Source: an uncultured Anaerolineaceae bacterium (GTDB lineage: Bacteria; Chloroflexota; Anaerolineae; Anaerolineales; Anaerolineaceae). From it: DNA of 8,166 nt. The stretch lies in assembly GCA_937894825.1 (NCBI GenBank), contig CALCQT010000082.1:1-8166 (forward strand). The letters are read 5' to 3'. A model generated the notes under the pieces. That model was not told the DNA's origin and did not search any database. It was given only the letters and a program-made list of their open reading frames with translations. The position numbers and the translations under genes were made by a program. Below are positions 1 to 6,321 of this stretch, one piece after another (positions within the stretch are counted from its first letter, which is position 1; the number at the start of each line of letters is the position of its first letter).

Positions 1-22
1 CAGGATAGATTTTGCTATCCTG
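1..22 (-). terminator. hairpin, probable intrinsic terminator of the minus-strand block
   Basis: CAGGATAG and CTATCCTG form a perfect 8-bp stem around a 6-nt loop. On the minus strand the hairpin lies 11 nt past the stop codon of the remnant at 34-174 and about 145 nt past the end of the second ABC gene, so it is well placed to end the ABC operon transcript. The window stops at the base of the stem, so a following U-run, which would settle the call, cannot be seen. Confidence 0.45.
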
Positions 23-33
23 CCCTATTAGTT

Positions 34-174
34 TTATTCACTGTTTCGGATTGCCGCGATCGACAACGAACTGCATCCTGCACGATAACCATCTAATTGT
101 CTTTGATGGTGATAGCCGGAGATTTGGCCATCCCGCAACAGTCCTGCTAAAAATTGTTCCTGGATTACTAAACC
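34..174 (-). pseudogene. coding-looking 3' gene remnant, unidentified
   Basis: A 46-codon open stretch lies immediately downstream of the second ABC gene, slightly overlapping its stop in another frame. It ends in TAA at 34-36, just before the hairpin at 1-22. The residues (for example FLAGLLRDGQISGY, then a Ser/Ala-rich end) look like a real protein C-terminus, and base composition is more balanced than in the ABC genes. An in-frame TAA lies directly upstream and no ATG or Shine-Dalgarno sequence is present, so it is at most the tail of a gene whose front is gone. I do not recognise the family. Chance openness over 46 codons is possible. Confidence 0.25.
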
Positions 175-1796
175 TTAAGCATCTTATTAATGATTACATC
201 TTTCTCGTTTACTGTCTTCACTTCACCATCCTCAACCAGATAAATGCTGTCATAGGTATCAAGGTTTTCTTCAAAATAAATATGACTGACATTAACAACT
301 GCTTGATTCGTTTTTAATAAGTCTTTCTCAATCGTTCGAGCAATTTCATTGTCTAGTGCCGCGAAGATTTCATCACAAATAATAATCGAAGCCTTTAAAC
401 ATAACGCCCGTGCGCCTAGAAGCCTGGCACGTTGTCCTCCGGATAAGTTCGCTCCATTGTTGATGAGTTCCATCATTAAATCAAGCTCTTCTAAGTGAAC
501 TCTCCTCATTGCTTCTCTAATTCGGTCAGTTGGAATATCTTGATGTAAGGTAATATTTTCTTTCAACGTTCCGTTGAAAATAAATCCAACTTGATCAACC
601 GTTGCGAAAAGTCGATAATAATCTAGTGCATTGATTTTGTTTGACTGAATTTGATTCAGCTTGACATGACCTTTCAGTGGCAAAAGAGATTGACGCATTG
701 TTTTTAGAATCGTACTTTTACCGGCGCCACTTGAACCAACGATCAATACTTTCTCGCCATTCTGAATTTTGATGTTGACATTTCTTAATATTGGATCGGA
801 ATATCCAAGGTCAGTATCTTCAAAAGTGAACTCATGAAATTCACGAACTGATTCGGGACGGTAAGTTTCCGGTACTGTAAGCGTGTTATCAAACTCATTT
901 AATACTTCTTGAATTGAAATCATTTGAGTAATGGTTGGAACGAGTTGTTCCATATGTAACATAACATTCGAGAACGCCATAATGACCTTGACAACATCAC
1001 CAAATCCGGTGCCCTCAATATTCGCAAAAAATAAACCGCCGACAATCGAACCCCAAATGAAAATCATCTGACCTGACATGTTTTTTGCATACACATACGT
1101 CATTTCATTATCCAAGTCATAATTATCTTCCTGTACTTTCCTGGCATGTTTCGAAAAAATCCTCATACGTGTTTCTTCCAACTGATGTTGTTTGATAACT
1201 TCGAATCCGTCTAAACTTTCTTCCAAAAATGATGTGTACGTATTTAATGATTTTGATTTCTTGGATTCGCCTCTGCGCACAGGTTCTCCGGATTTAGCTG
1301 TGATTATTATGAAAATGATGATCAGCAAAACAGCGCCGATAGCTACAAGCGGGCTGACAGTATAGAGAATAACAATTGACGAGATTCCCATGATACTGAT
1401 TGACAAGAATATTGGAATTTGTTCAAAAAAACGCACTTCGTAACGGTCGATATCTTGTGTTAACTGAGATCGGTATTTCGGTAGAAAATCTTTTTGAAGC
1501 TGGGTAATGTCTTGTTTTATGAGTTTGTTAATATACGCTTCTTTCATCAATATTAAGCTATGTTTAATATAAGAAGCTTTTACACGTGTGTTGAAGATTT
1601 CCGTTATAAAGTTTAAAAAGACCATTGATATAAAAAATGGAATTAAAGAAAACATGCCATTCAAGTTGCCATCATATCCATAATCTACGATTTCGCCTAA
1701 CTTTATTGTCATTAGGACATAAAACACCGCTCCCAAAATTGAAGTCAGAACTAAATAGAGTAAATGTTTTCTACTTCCAAATCTTTTTTTTCTCAT
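168..1796 (-). CDS. ABC exporter half-transporter (membrane domain plus ATPase), second partner
   Basis: A 542-residue type I ABC exporter subunit: an N-terminal membrane domain (about residues 10-300, hydrophobic segments near 12-32, 50-66, 128-168 and 242-260) followed by a nucleotide-binding domain. Visible motifs are Walker A GSSGAGKS (354-361), Q-loop Gln402, signature LSGGQ (451-455), Walker B IIICDE (471-476, with catalytic Glu476), D-loop ALD and switch His505. The residues after Walker B are DEIF where most relatives have DEP(T/S), a mild deviation. It starts with ATG overlapping the stop of the preceding ABC gene (ATGA, 1793-1796), so the two are translationally coupled and very likely form a heterodimer in the membrane. 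It has no peptidase domain like those of dedicated bacteriocin exporters. The substrate cannot be read from sequence; drug, peptide or lipid export are all possible. Confidence 0.93.
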   Translation of the reverse strand: MRKKRFGSRKHLLYLVLTSILGAVFYVLMTIKLGEIVDYGYDGNLNGMFSLIPFFISMVFLNFITEIFNTRVKASYIKHSLILMKEAYINKLIKQDITQLQKDFLPKYRSQLTQDIDRYEVRFFEQIPIFLSISIMGISSIVILYTVSPLVAIGAVLLIIIFIIITAKSGEPVRRGESKKSKSLNTYTSFLEESLDGFEVIKQHQLEETRMRIFSKHARKVQEDNYDLDNEMTYVYAKNMSGQMIFIWGSIVGGLFFANIEGTGFGDVVKVIMAFSNVMLHMEQLVPTITQMISIQEVLNEFDNTLTVPETYRPESVREFHEFTFEDTDLGYSDPILRNVNIKIQNGEKVLIVGSSGAGKSTILKTMRQSLLPLKGHVKLNQIQSNKINALDYYRLFATVDQVGFIFNGTLKENITLHQDIPTDRIREAMRRVHLEELDLMMELINNGANLSGGQRARLLGARALCLKASIIICDEIFAALDNEIARTIEKDLLKTNQAVVNVSHIYFEENLDTYDSIYLVEDGEVKTVNEKDVIINKMLKV

Positions 1797-3394
1797 TGCT
1801 GTGTATTCCCCAGGTCAATAATGTGACTAAAACGAGTTTTCAAATAATCTAAATGACGATGCGACACACAAACAATCGTACGATTGAGAGATAGCAGGGT
1901 ATCGTAAATATGTTTCGATGTTTCATCATCTAAACTGGCAGATGGTTCATCTACGAAGAGAACTTCACAATCATGGTAAAGTTCACGCGCAATCGACAAT
2001 CTCTGCTTTTGTCCGCCAGATACATTCGAGCCATTTGATTTAAGCTGGTGATCCAATCCATCTTCCATACTTTGCACCCAGCTCCATAAATCCACATCTT
2101 TTAACACCTGAATTAACTTCAATTCATCATAATGTTCATTAAGCGTGATATTGTATCTTATGCTTTCATCGAACATAAAATGATTTTGCCGAATATAACC
2201 TATCTTCTCCATGAAACTATCCGGGTCAATTTCTCTTAAATCGAATCCATTTACCTGAACCAAACCTGTATAATCCGAATAAGTTTGCGTGATACAGTTC
2301 AATAAAGTTGTCTTACCGATACCGGATGGGCCATAGATCAAAGTTTTAGAACCTTTTTCAAAGCTAAAGTTTAAATTATTGAAGACTTGATGATCGCCGT
2401 AAGCGTAATTAAGCCCTTTGACAATTAAAAATTGAAACGCATCCAGTTTCTCGATTCCTTTTTTTATCGTGCTGGTTCTGTTTGTCAAACGGTTATACAC
2501 ATCTATACTGGCTTTATATCGATTTAAATAGGATGTAACCTCAATGAAACTCCACACAAGGCGTCCCATTAAATTGAAAACAAGTACTAATGCAGTCATT
2601 TCAATCTTTCCAATTGTCCAAATATATGTGGCATAAACCAGCACGATGACTTGATATGTCGAAGCAATTCCTTGCGCTAAAGCCGTTTGTGTCCCATTTA
2701 AGACTCGATAATGATTCTTAATATTTTCTAATTTTCTGATAGTGGCTCTCACAATCTTCTTGAATGCATGTTCTACCTGATACAATTTCATTATTTCGAG
2801 CCCATTCAGTATATTAGACAACTCCATGTTGTAATCAACATTAGCGTCCTGATTCTCTTGAAGGGTTTTTCTAACCGGGGACTCAAAGATACGGGAAATC
2901 AGATATAAAACCACCGTTATTGTTACGGTAGATAACGCAATAACAGGTGAAACGAAAAACCAGAGAATTAAGATACCACCGACGAAAGTTCCCCCGCTTG
3001 AAATCATATTGAGGATCGATAGAAAAAAATCTCTTTCAAAAAGGTTAAAATCTGAAATCATTTCTGATAAGTAGGTTTCTTTTGATGATTGTCCAAATTC
3101 TTGTACACTTAAATCAGATATTTTCTTAAATGATTCTTTTCGGACATCCAAAAGGATATCTCGACTGAAACCGATTCGGAGTGCCCTGGAGAAAATATAG
3201 ATAAGCGGTTGCGTCATAAGGATCACAAATGAAGTAAGCCCAATCCTGATCATTCCCTCTTTTGTTGTAGCAGTCAACATACCAAAAGAATACGAAATAG
3301 TGAAAGTGATGAGCAAATTTGGAATTATTGTGATGAACGCTCCGATAAAGTATTTAATCATTTCTTTTTTGTTTCGTAGTAGTAATTGCTTCAT
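1793..3394 (-). CDS. ABC exporter half-transporter (membrane domain plus ATPase), first partner
   Basis: A 533-residue type I ABC exporter subunit, counted from the ATG at 3394. The open frame continues upstream to a TTG at 3484, but that extension (Ala/Ser-rich, unlike any ABC N-terminus) overlaps the GNAT-headed ORF in another frame. MKQLLLRNKK leading into the first hydrophobic segment is a normal beginning. Membrane segments lie near 14-38, 50-68, 126-168 and 240-285. The ATPase domain shows Walker A GPSGIGKT (355-362), Q-loop Gln403, signature VSGGQ (458-462), Walker B EVLFVDE (477-483, Glu483 catalytic), D-loop SLD and switch His512, all intact. Its start lies 2 nt after the stop of the upstream ORF, and an AAAGGA lies about 12 nt before the ATG, so reinitiation from the small ORF may drive translation. 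Predicted to pair with the following ABC gene. Confidence 0.92.
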   Translation of the reverse strand: MKQLLLRNKKEMIKYFIGAFITIIPNLLITFTISYSFGMLTATTKEGMIRIGLTSFVILMTQPLIYIFSRALRIGFSRDILLDVRKESFKKISDLSVQEFGQSSKETYLSEMISDFNLFERDFFLSILNMISSGGTFVGGILILWFFVSPVIALSTVTITVVLYLISRIFESPVRKTLQENQDANVDYNMELSNILNGLEIMKLYQVEHAFKKIVRATIRKLENIKNHYRVLNGTQTALAQGIASTYQVIVLVYATYIWTIGKIEMTALVLVFNLMGRLVWSFIEVTSYLNRYKASIDVYNRLTNRTSTIKKGIEKLDAFQFLIVKGLNYAYGDHQVFNNLNFSFEKGSKTLIYGPSGIGKTTLLNCITQTYSDYTGLVQVNGFDLREIDPDSFMEKIGYIRQNHFMFDESIRYNITLNEHYDELKLIQVLKDVDLWSWVQSMEDGLDHQLKSNGSNVSGGQKQRLSIARELYHDCEVLFVDEPSASLDDETSKHIYDTLLSLNRTIVCVSHRHLDYLKTRFSHIIDLGNTQQ

Positions 3395-3396
3395 AG

Positions 3397-3570
3397 CTAT
3401 GAACAATCCTTTTGCGTGAATTGTGCTGTTTTGAGCAGGGGCCATAATTGCGGATGTCCCGGATGCCGCAGAGGCAGACGCCAAAACCCTTCACAAGCGC
3501 CTTGTTTACCAAACAACTGTTCAACATCCCACCAGCGTTTTGGGGTTAGCGGATAGATTTCAATTTTCAT
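3397..3570 (-). pseudogene. 57-residue chimeric ORF with a GNAT acetyltransferase-like head
   Basis: The ORF starts with ATG at 3570, preceded by a strong AAGGGAG ribosome binding site, and ends in TAG 2 nt before the first ABC gene. Its first 30 or so residues (MKIEIYPLTPKRWWDVEQLF followed by GKQGACEGFW) resemble the N-terminus of GNAT N-acetyltransferases whose usual form continues as a Cys/Trp-rich C-M-x-W-R-L segment. After GFW the match stops and the remaining 27 residues (RLPLRHPGHPQLW...) do not resemble the family. The acetyl-CoA binding core is absent, so it cannot be an active acetyltransferase. The segment is richer in G and C than its flanks. I infer a captured gene head fused to unrelated sequence. 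It may now serve as a translated leader for the ABC genes, or be a new small protein. Confidence 0.55.
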
Positions 3571-3579
3571 TTTCGATTT

Positions 3580-3586
3580 CTCCCTT
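3580..3586 (-). promoter_or_regulatory. strong ribosome binding site of the GNAT-headed ORF
   Basis: AAGGGAG on the minus strand, 9 nt before the ATG at 3570. It is the best ribosome binding site in the ABC operon and indicates that the short leading ORF is, or recently was, translated. Confidence 0.7.
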
Positions 3587-3673
3587 CAAATGTTTATTTT
3601 GTTTCTTTTGATGAGTAATATTCAACCCATATAGCGTATGTGTATAACTCTCTATATATAATTAGATGGTTAT

Positions 3674-3702
3674 ATTGTAGAATAGTTGATTATAACTGTC
3701 AA
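3674..3702 (-). promoter_or_regulatory. sigma-A-type promoter of the ABC operon
   Basis: On the minus strand a perfect TTGACA (3697-3702) is separated by 17 bp from TACAAT (3674-3679). Transcription would begin near 3667, giving a leader of about 95 nt before the GNAT-headed ORF. Its -35 region overlaps the core of the divergent plus-strand promoter, so the two should compete or share a regulator. Confidence 0.75.
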
Positions 3703-3715
3703 TACGCTTTATAAT
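3686..3715 (+). promoter_or_regulatory. sigma-A-type promoter of the CGNR regulator gene
   Basis: TTGATT (3686-3691) and a perfect TATAAT (3710-3715) with an 18-bp spacer. Transcription would begin near 3722, leaving a leader of about 78 nt before the ATG at 3800. The element interleaves with the minus-strand promoter of the ABC operon. Confidence 0.65.
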
Positions 3716-3799
3716 GGTTGATGAGAATAAAAGTCGAAGTTATCGTTTGCGAATTTAAGAACTTTTGAAAAATTATAGAGAGAAGAAAGAAGTAGCCAC

Positions 3800-4429
3800 A
3801 TGTCTCAAATAAAAAACATCGCACAGAAACAAGAATCACTAGGTGGAAGATTATGTTTGGATTTTACCAATACGGTAAGTTGGCATGATAGCCATGAGAA
3901 AGCAAAAGAGTCACTAACAAGTTACAAAAAGCTTATAGACTGGAGTTTGAATACCAATATTCTTACAAACCAACAAGCATTCGCATTACTTAAAAGGGCT
4001 GAAAATTGCCAGTCTCAAGCTGATATGGTTCTACAGCAAGCAATTGAGCTAAGAGAATCAATTTTCCGGATATTTAGTTCTGTTTCAAATCAAGAAACAC
4101 CCTCATTGAAAGATCTTTCTGCTTTGAATAAATTCTTGGCTGATGCTTATAAGAACGTAAAAATAGTTCGAACGGAAAACAAATATTCATTGGATTTTTT
4201 TAGTGGTGAAGAGGAACTTGATTGTATGTTTTCACCAATTGTTGAATCCGCAATTAACGTTCTGACTTCAGAAAGTGATTTGAGCAGGGTTAAGAAATGT
4301 GAAGGATATCCGTGTGGCCTTTTGTTCTTGGACACAAGTCGAAATCGTAGTAGACGCTGGTGTTCAATGGCAGACTGTGGAAACCGTGCAAAAGCAAAAC
4401 GGTTTTATAAAAACAAAAACAGTAACTGA
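3800..4429 (+). CDS. CGNR zinc-finger regulator with ABATE domain
   Basis: A 209-residue protein of the CGNR family, regarded as putative stress-responsive transcription regulators. The N-terminal ABATE-type region begins with the typical GGRLCLDFTNTV (about 15-26). The C-terminal zinc finger has Cys167, Cys172, Cys188 and Cys193, the last within the diagnostic CGNR (193-196), followed by a basic tail (RAKAKRFYKNKN) suited to nucleic-acid contact. Length is normal and the gene looks intact. The ATG at 3800 follows only a weak purine-rich stretch (AGAAAGAAG), so translation may be modest. The gene is the only plus-strand gene and diverges from the ABC exporter operon across overlapping promoters, which suggests that it controls that operon and itself. 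Its ligand or signal is unknown. Confidence 0.9.
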   Translation: MSQIKNIAQKQESLGGRLCLDFTNTVSWHDSHEKAKESLTSYKKLIDWSLNTNILTNQQAFALLKRAENCQSQADMVLQQAIELRESIFRIFSSVSNQETPSLKDLSALNKFLADAYKNVKIVRTENKYSLDFFSGEEELDCMFSPIVESAINVLTSESDLSRVKKCEGYPCGLLFLDTSRNRSRRWCSMADCGNRAKAKRFYKNKNSN

Positions 4430-4540
4430 TTTAGTCTAAAAAAGAATCGGTAGTATTTCAAAAGCAATGTAAGCTAAAGATGGCTCCGATCACGGACTAA
4501 GAAAAACTATCTGGCAAGACAAGTTTTGACACTTGACTCT
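4430..4540. other. intergenic gap between convergent CGNR and DMT genes
   Basis: 111 bp between the 3' ends of two converging genes. No convincing terminator is visible: only weak, widely spaced complementary pieces (TTAGTC with GACTAA, and CAAGT with ACTTG) are present. The AT-rich left block gives way to the more GC-balanced right block about here, so a recombination boundary could lie in this gap, but no direct repeat or attachment-like sequence stands out. Confidence 0.4.
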
Positions 4541-5440
4541 TCATTCATGCGGTGCTGTCTCTGCGGAGATCTTGTTTTGCGATAAGAATAGCGCCATCCC
4601 AGTCAGGATAATTCCAATACCGATGGCTTGCCGCAGCGAAATGACTTCATGCAGGATGAAATATGCCAGGATGCAGGTTCCGACCGGTTCACCCAAAATG
4701 CCGATCGAGATGACCGTTGCGGATAGCCATTGCAGCAGCCAGTTGAATACCATTTGTCCGAAAATTGTCGCGATAAGTGCTAATCCAAGGAAAGCGGCCC
4801 AGGTCTGCAGCGGATACTGAATGAAAGAATTCCGTTGGATGATCGCGTACAGGGCCAAAAACAGGCTGCTGCTGCCATATCCCAAGATGGAATAAGGGAT
4901 GACCGATAATTTCTTCCGCAGGACCTGGCCGATAAAGAAATAAGCGGTGATGATCCCGGCAGCGAGAAATGCCAGCAGATCCCCAAATAAGGCCTGCGAA
5001 CTTAACTGAAAATCTCCCCAGCCGATAATAAAACAACCCATGATCGCGACAGCGCAGCCGATGAACGCATTTTTGTTCAGACATTCGCCAAACAGGAAAA
5101 ACCCGCCGGCGATGGCGAACAACGGCTGTAACGAGACGATGACCGTTGAACTGGCGGTTGACGTATAACGCAGTGATTCAAACCATAGTACGTAATGGAT
5201 CCCGAGCAACAGCCCGGATAACAGCCCCAACCCCCATTCTTTTCCGGATAATGATGACAGCTGCCGCCAATTTTTTTTGTCAGCCAGTAAAAATGGTAAC
5301 AAGATCAGAAACGTGAAAAACAGACGGTAGAAAGCTGTGATTCCTGAGGGTGCATGCGCCAACTTTACAAAAATCGCAGAAGTGGATAAAGCGAAAACGC
5401 CGAAAAATAATGCCAGATATGAGAAAAGATGATTGTTCAT
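4541..5440 (-). CDS. EamA/DMT-superfamily permease, 10 membrane segments
   Basis: A 299-residue integral membrane protein with two tandem EamA halves (about 8-142 and 152-288), giving ten predicted helices, the normal DMT architecture. Family hallmarks include a Tyr-Arg after the first loop (AFYRL, 36-40), the fourth-helix pattern TSTASSTVIVSLQPLFA (93-109) followed by GE (118-119), and in the second half LGEPVGTCILAY (249-260) followed by HE (264-265). The open frame reaches back to a TTG at 5455, but that codon lies against the Shine-Dalgarno sequence, so the ATG at 5440 is the true start. Members export amino acids, metabolites or drugs; the substrate here is unknown. It stands alone as a transcription unit downstream of the methyltransferase terminator. 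Confidence 0.92.
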   Translation of the reverse strand: MNNHLFSYLALFFGVFALSTSAIFVKLAHAPSGITAFYRLFFTFLILLPFLLADKKNWRQLSSLSGKEWGLGLLSGLLLGIHYVLWFESLRYTSTASSTVIVSLQPLFAIAGGFFLFGECLNKNAFIGCAVAIMGCFIIGWGDFQLSSQALFGDLLAFLAAGIITAYFFIGQVLRKKLSVIPYSILGYGSSSLFLALYAIIQRNSFIQYPLQTWAAFLGLALIATIFGQMVFNWLLQWLSATVISIGILGEPVGTCILAYFILHEVISLRQAIGIGIILTGMALFLSQNKISAETAPHE

Positions 5441-5448
5441 CTGAAAAT

Positions 5449-5453
5449 TCCTC
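5449..5453 (-). promoter_or_regulatory. ribosome binding site deciding the DMT permease start
   Basis: GAGGA on the minus strand, 8 nt before the ATG at 5440. The alternative TTG start at 5455 runs directly into this motif, so it is part of the binding site and not a start codon. Confidence 0.75.
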
Positions 5454-5467
5454 AATATTATAAACGG

Positions 5468-5587
5468 TTAAAGAAATTTCAAAACATGATTGATCGGGTA
5501 TGGTTCTTTTAACGCCTCAATCATGGCTGGATCCGCTTCATAGGCGAACTGTGGTAACTGAAAACGATGCCCTGAACCTGAGGGCAT
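5468..5587 (-). pseudogene. short coding-looking ORF or 3' gene remnant, unidentified
   Basis: From an ATG inside the terminator stem (5587) to TAA at 5468, 39 codons. The end reads FAYEADPAMIEALKEPYP then INHVLKFL, which looks like a genuine soluble protein C-terminus. The same frame stays open upstream right to the TGA stop of the corrinoid gene (57 sense codons in total). There is no Shine-Dalgarno sequence before the ATG, and the terminator hairpin lies across the beginning, so translation as an independent gene is unlikely. I favour the tail of a lost gene between the methyltransferase operon and the permease. No family is recognised. Confidence 0.25.
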
Positions 5588-5593
5588 CGTTTT
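5561..5593 (-). terminator. strong intrinsic terminator of the methyltransferase operon
   Basis: AAAACGATGCCCT and AGGGCATCGTTTT form a perfect 13-bp stem around a 7-nt loop. Because the stem begins with AAAA and ends with TTTT it can act in either direction. On the minus strand it lies about 50 nt past the stop of the corrinoid protein gene, ending that operon before the DMT permease. Confidence 0.88.
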
Positions 5594-5641
5594 GTCTGCG
5601 AAATGAGCGCTGGTGTCTTGTCTTGGAGACCCGGACCGGAA

Positions 5642-6283
5642 TCAGGCCGCCGAGATCAGCGATTTTGCCAGCGACACCGCCCGGTTAGCGTCTGAGGAGT
5701 AGCCGTCCGCATTGATTTCTTTCGCGTACTGGTCTGACAGCGGCGCGCCGCCGACCATGACTTTGATCCGGTCGCGTACGCCGGCGTTTTCCAGCGCTTC
5801 GATGGTGGTCTTCATGGCGGGCATGGTCGTTGTCAGCAGTGCGGACATGGCGACGATCTGGGCGCCGCTCTCTTTGACTGCTTCGACAAATTTTTCGGGC
5901 GGAACGTCTGTGCCAAGATCGATCACTTCGAATGCGGCTCCCTCGAGCATCATGCCAACCAGATTCTTTCCGATGTCATGCAAGTCACCCTGTACTGTTC
6001 CGAGGATCACTTTGCCGGTCGATTTAATGTCGGCCTGTTGGAGATAAGGTTTCAAAATATCCATTCCTGCGGCCATGGCGCGCGCGGCGACCAGCATTTC
6101 CGGCACAAAAAACTCGCCGTCTTCGAAGAGCTGTCCGACTTCGGACATCGCATCGATCATTGCCTTATTCAGAATGGTTTCAGGGTCAATCCCTTCATCC
6201 AAGGCCTGCTGGACTTTTCCGGGGACAACCTTCTGCAAGCCATCAATAATGGCTTCTTTAATTTCATTAATACTATCTGCCAT
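5642..6283 (-). CDS. methyltransferase corrinoid (B12-binding) protein
   Basis: A 213-residue cobalamin carrier of the MtaC/MtbC/MttC/MtvC group. An N-terminal helical cap domain (about 1-85, with PEMLVAARAM at 61-70) precedes a Rossmann-like B12 domain (about 88-213). The lower-ligand motif is GDLHDIG (99-105), with His102 expected to coordinate cobalt. Further B12 contacts include SALLTTTM (147-154), MVGGAP (176-181) and DGYSSDA (193-199). Length is normal for the family. GAGGG lies 7 nt before the ATG at 6283. In the cytoplasm it shuttles a methyl group between a substrate methyltransferase and a second methyltransferase acting on tetrahydrofolate or coenzyme M. It follows the methyltransferase gene by 38 bp and is the last gene before the terminator. 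The precise substrate class cannot be read from this protein. Confidence 0.95.
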   Translation of the reverse strand: MADSINEIKEAIIDGLQKVVPGKVQQALDEGIDPETILNKAMIDAMSEVGQLFEDGEFFVPEMLVAARAMAAGMDILKPYLQQADIKSTGKVILGTVQGDLHDIGKNLVGMMLEGAAFEVIDLGTDVPPEKFVEAVKESGAQIVAMSALLTTTMPAMKTTIEALENAGVRDRIKVMVGGAPLSDQYAKEINADGYSSDANRAVSLAKSLISAA

Positions 6284-6321
6284 ATTTGTACCCTCAGATT
6301 TTTTTATTGATACTATGATGA

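Larger units (their letters stand above)
3622..3721. repeat. imperfect inverted repeat flanking the divergent promoters
   Basis: The left arm (3622-3639) reads TCAACC, a variable AT stretch, then AGCGTAT. The right arm (3702-3721), read on the opposite strand, is TCAACC, a variable AT stretch, then AGCGTAT. TATAACT follows close to both arms (3643-3649 and, as a direct copy, 3691-3697). The arms bracket both promoters and sit where a regulator could bridge or block them. Candidate operator for the CGNR protein; binding is inferred, not seen. Confidence 0.45.

Noticed and set aside
12..317. 101-residue plus-strand ORF at the left edge
   Set aside because: It runs antisense into the second ABC gene, has no ribosome binding site and shows no recognisable protein pattern.
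3395..3484. N-terminal extension of the first ABC protein from a TTG at 3484
   Set aside because: The extra 30 residues are low-complexity Ala/Ser-rich sequence overlapping the well-initiated GNAT-headed ORF in another frame. The ATG at 3394 gives a normal exporter N-terminus.
3386..3556. Cysteine-rich plus-strand frame (contains CVNC and GCPGC) resembling a small metal-binding peptide
   Set aside because: It is antisense to the GNAT-headed ORF, has only a TTG start and no ribosome binding site. The cysteines come from the GC-rich segment read in the wrong frame.
4432..4497. Complementary pieces TTAGTC/GACTAA and ATCGG/CCGAT as a terminator of the CGNR gene
   Set aside because: The arms are short, separated by unequal spacers and a long loop, with no T-run. 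This is weak evidence for a functional hairpin.
5441..5455. TTG start for the DMT permease at 5455
   Set aside because: It sits against the GAGGA ribosome binding site that serves the ATG at 5440.
5457..5462. TATAAT on the minus strand as the -10 box of the DMT permease promoter
   Set aside because: The nearest TTGAAA is only 14 bp away, and transcription would start inside the ribosome binding site, so it is not convincing as a promoter.
5642..5644. Corrinoid-gene TGA read as selenocysteine
   Set aside because: The protein already has the usual family length at this stop. The hairpin downstream is a terminator-like perfect stem about 50 nt away, not a typical SECIS placed right after the codon.
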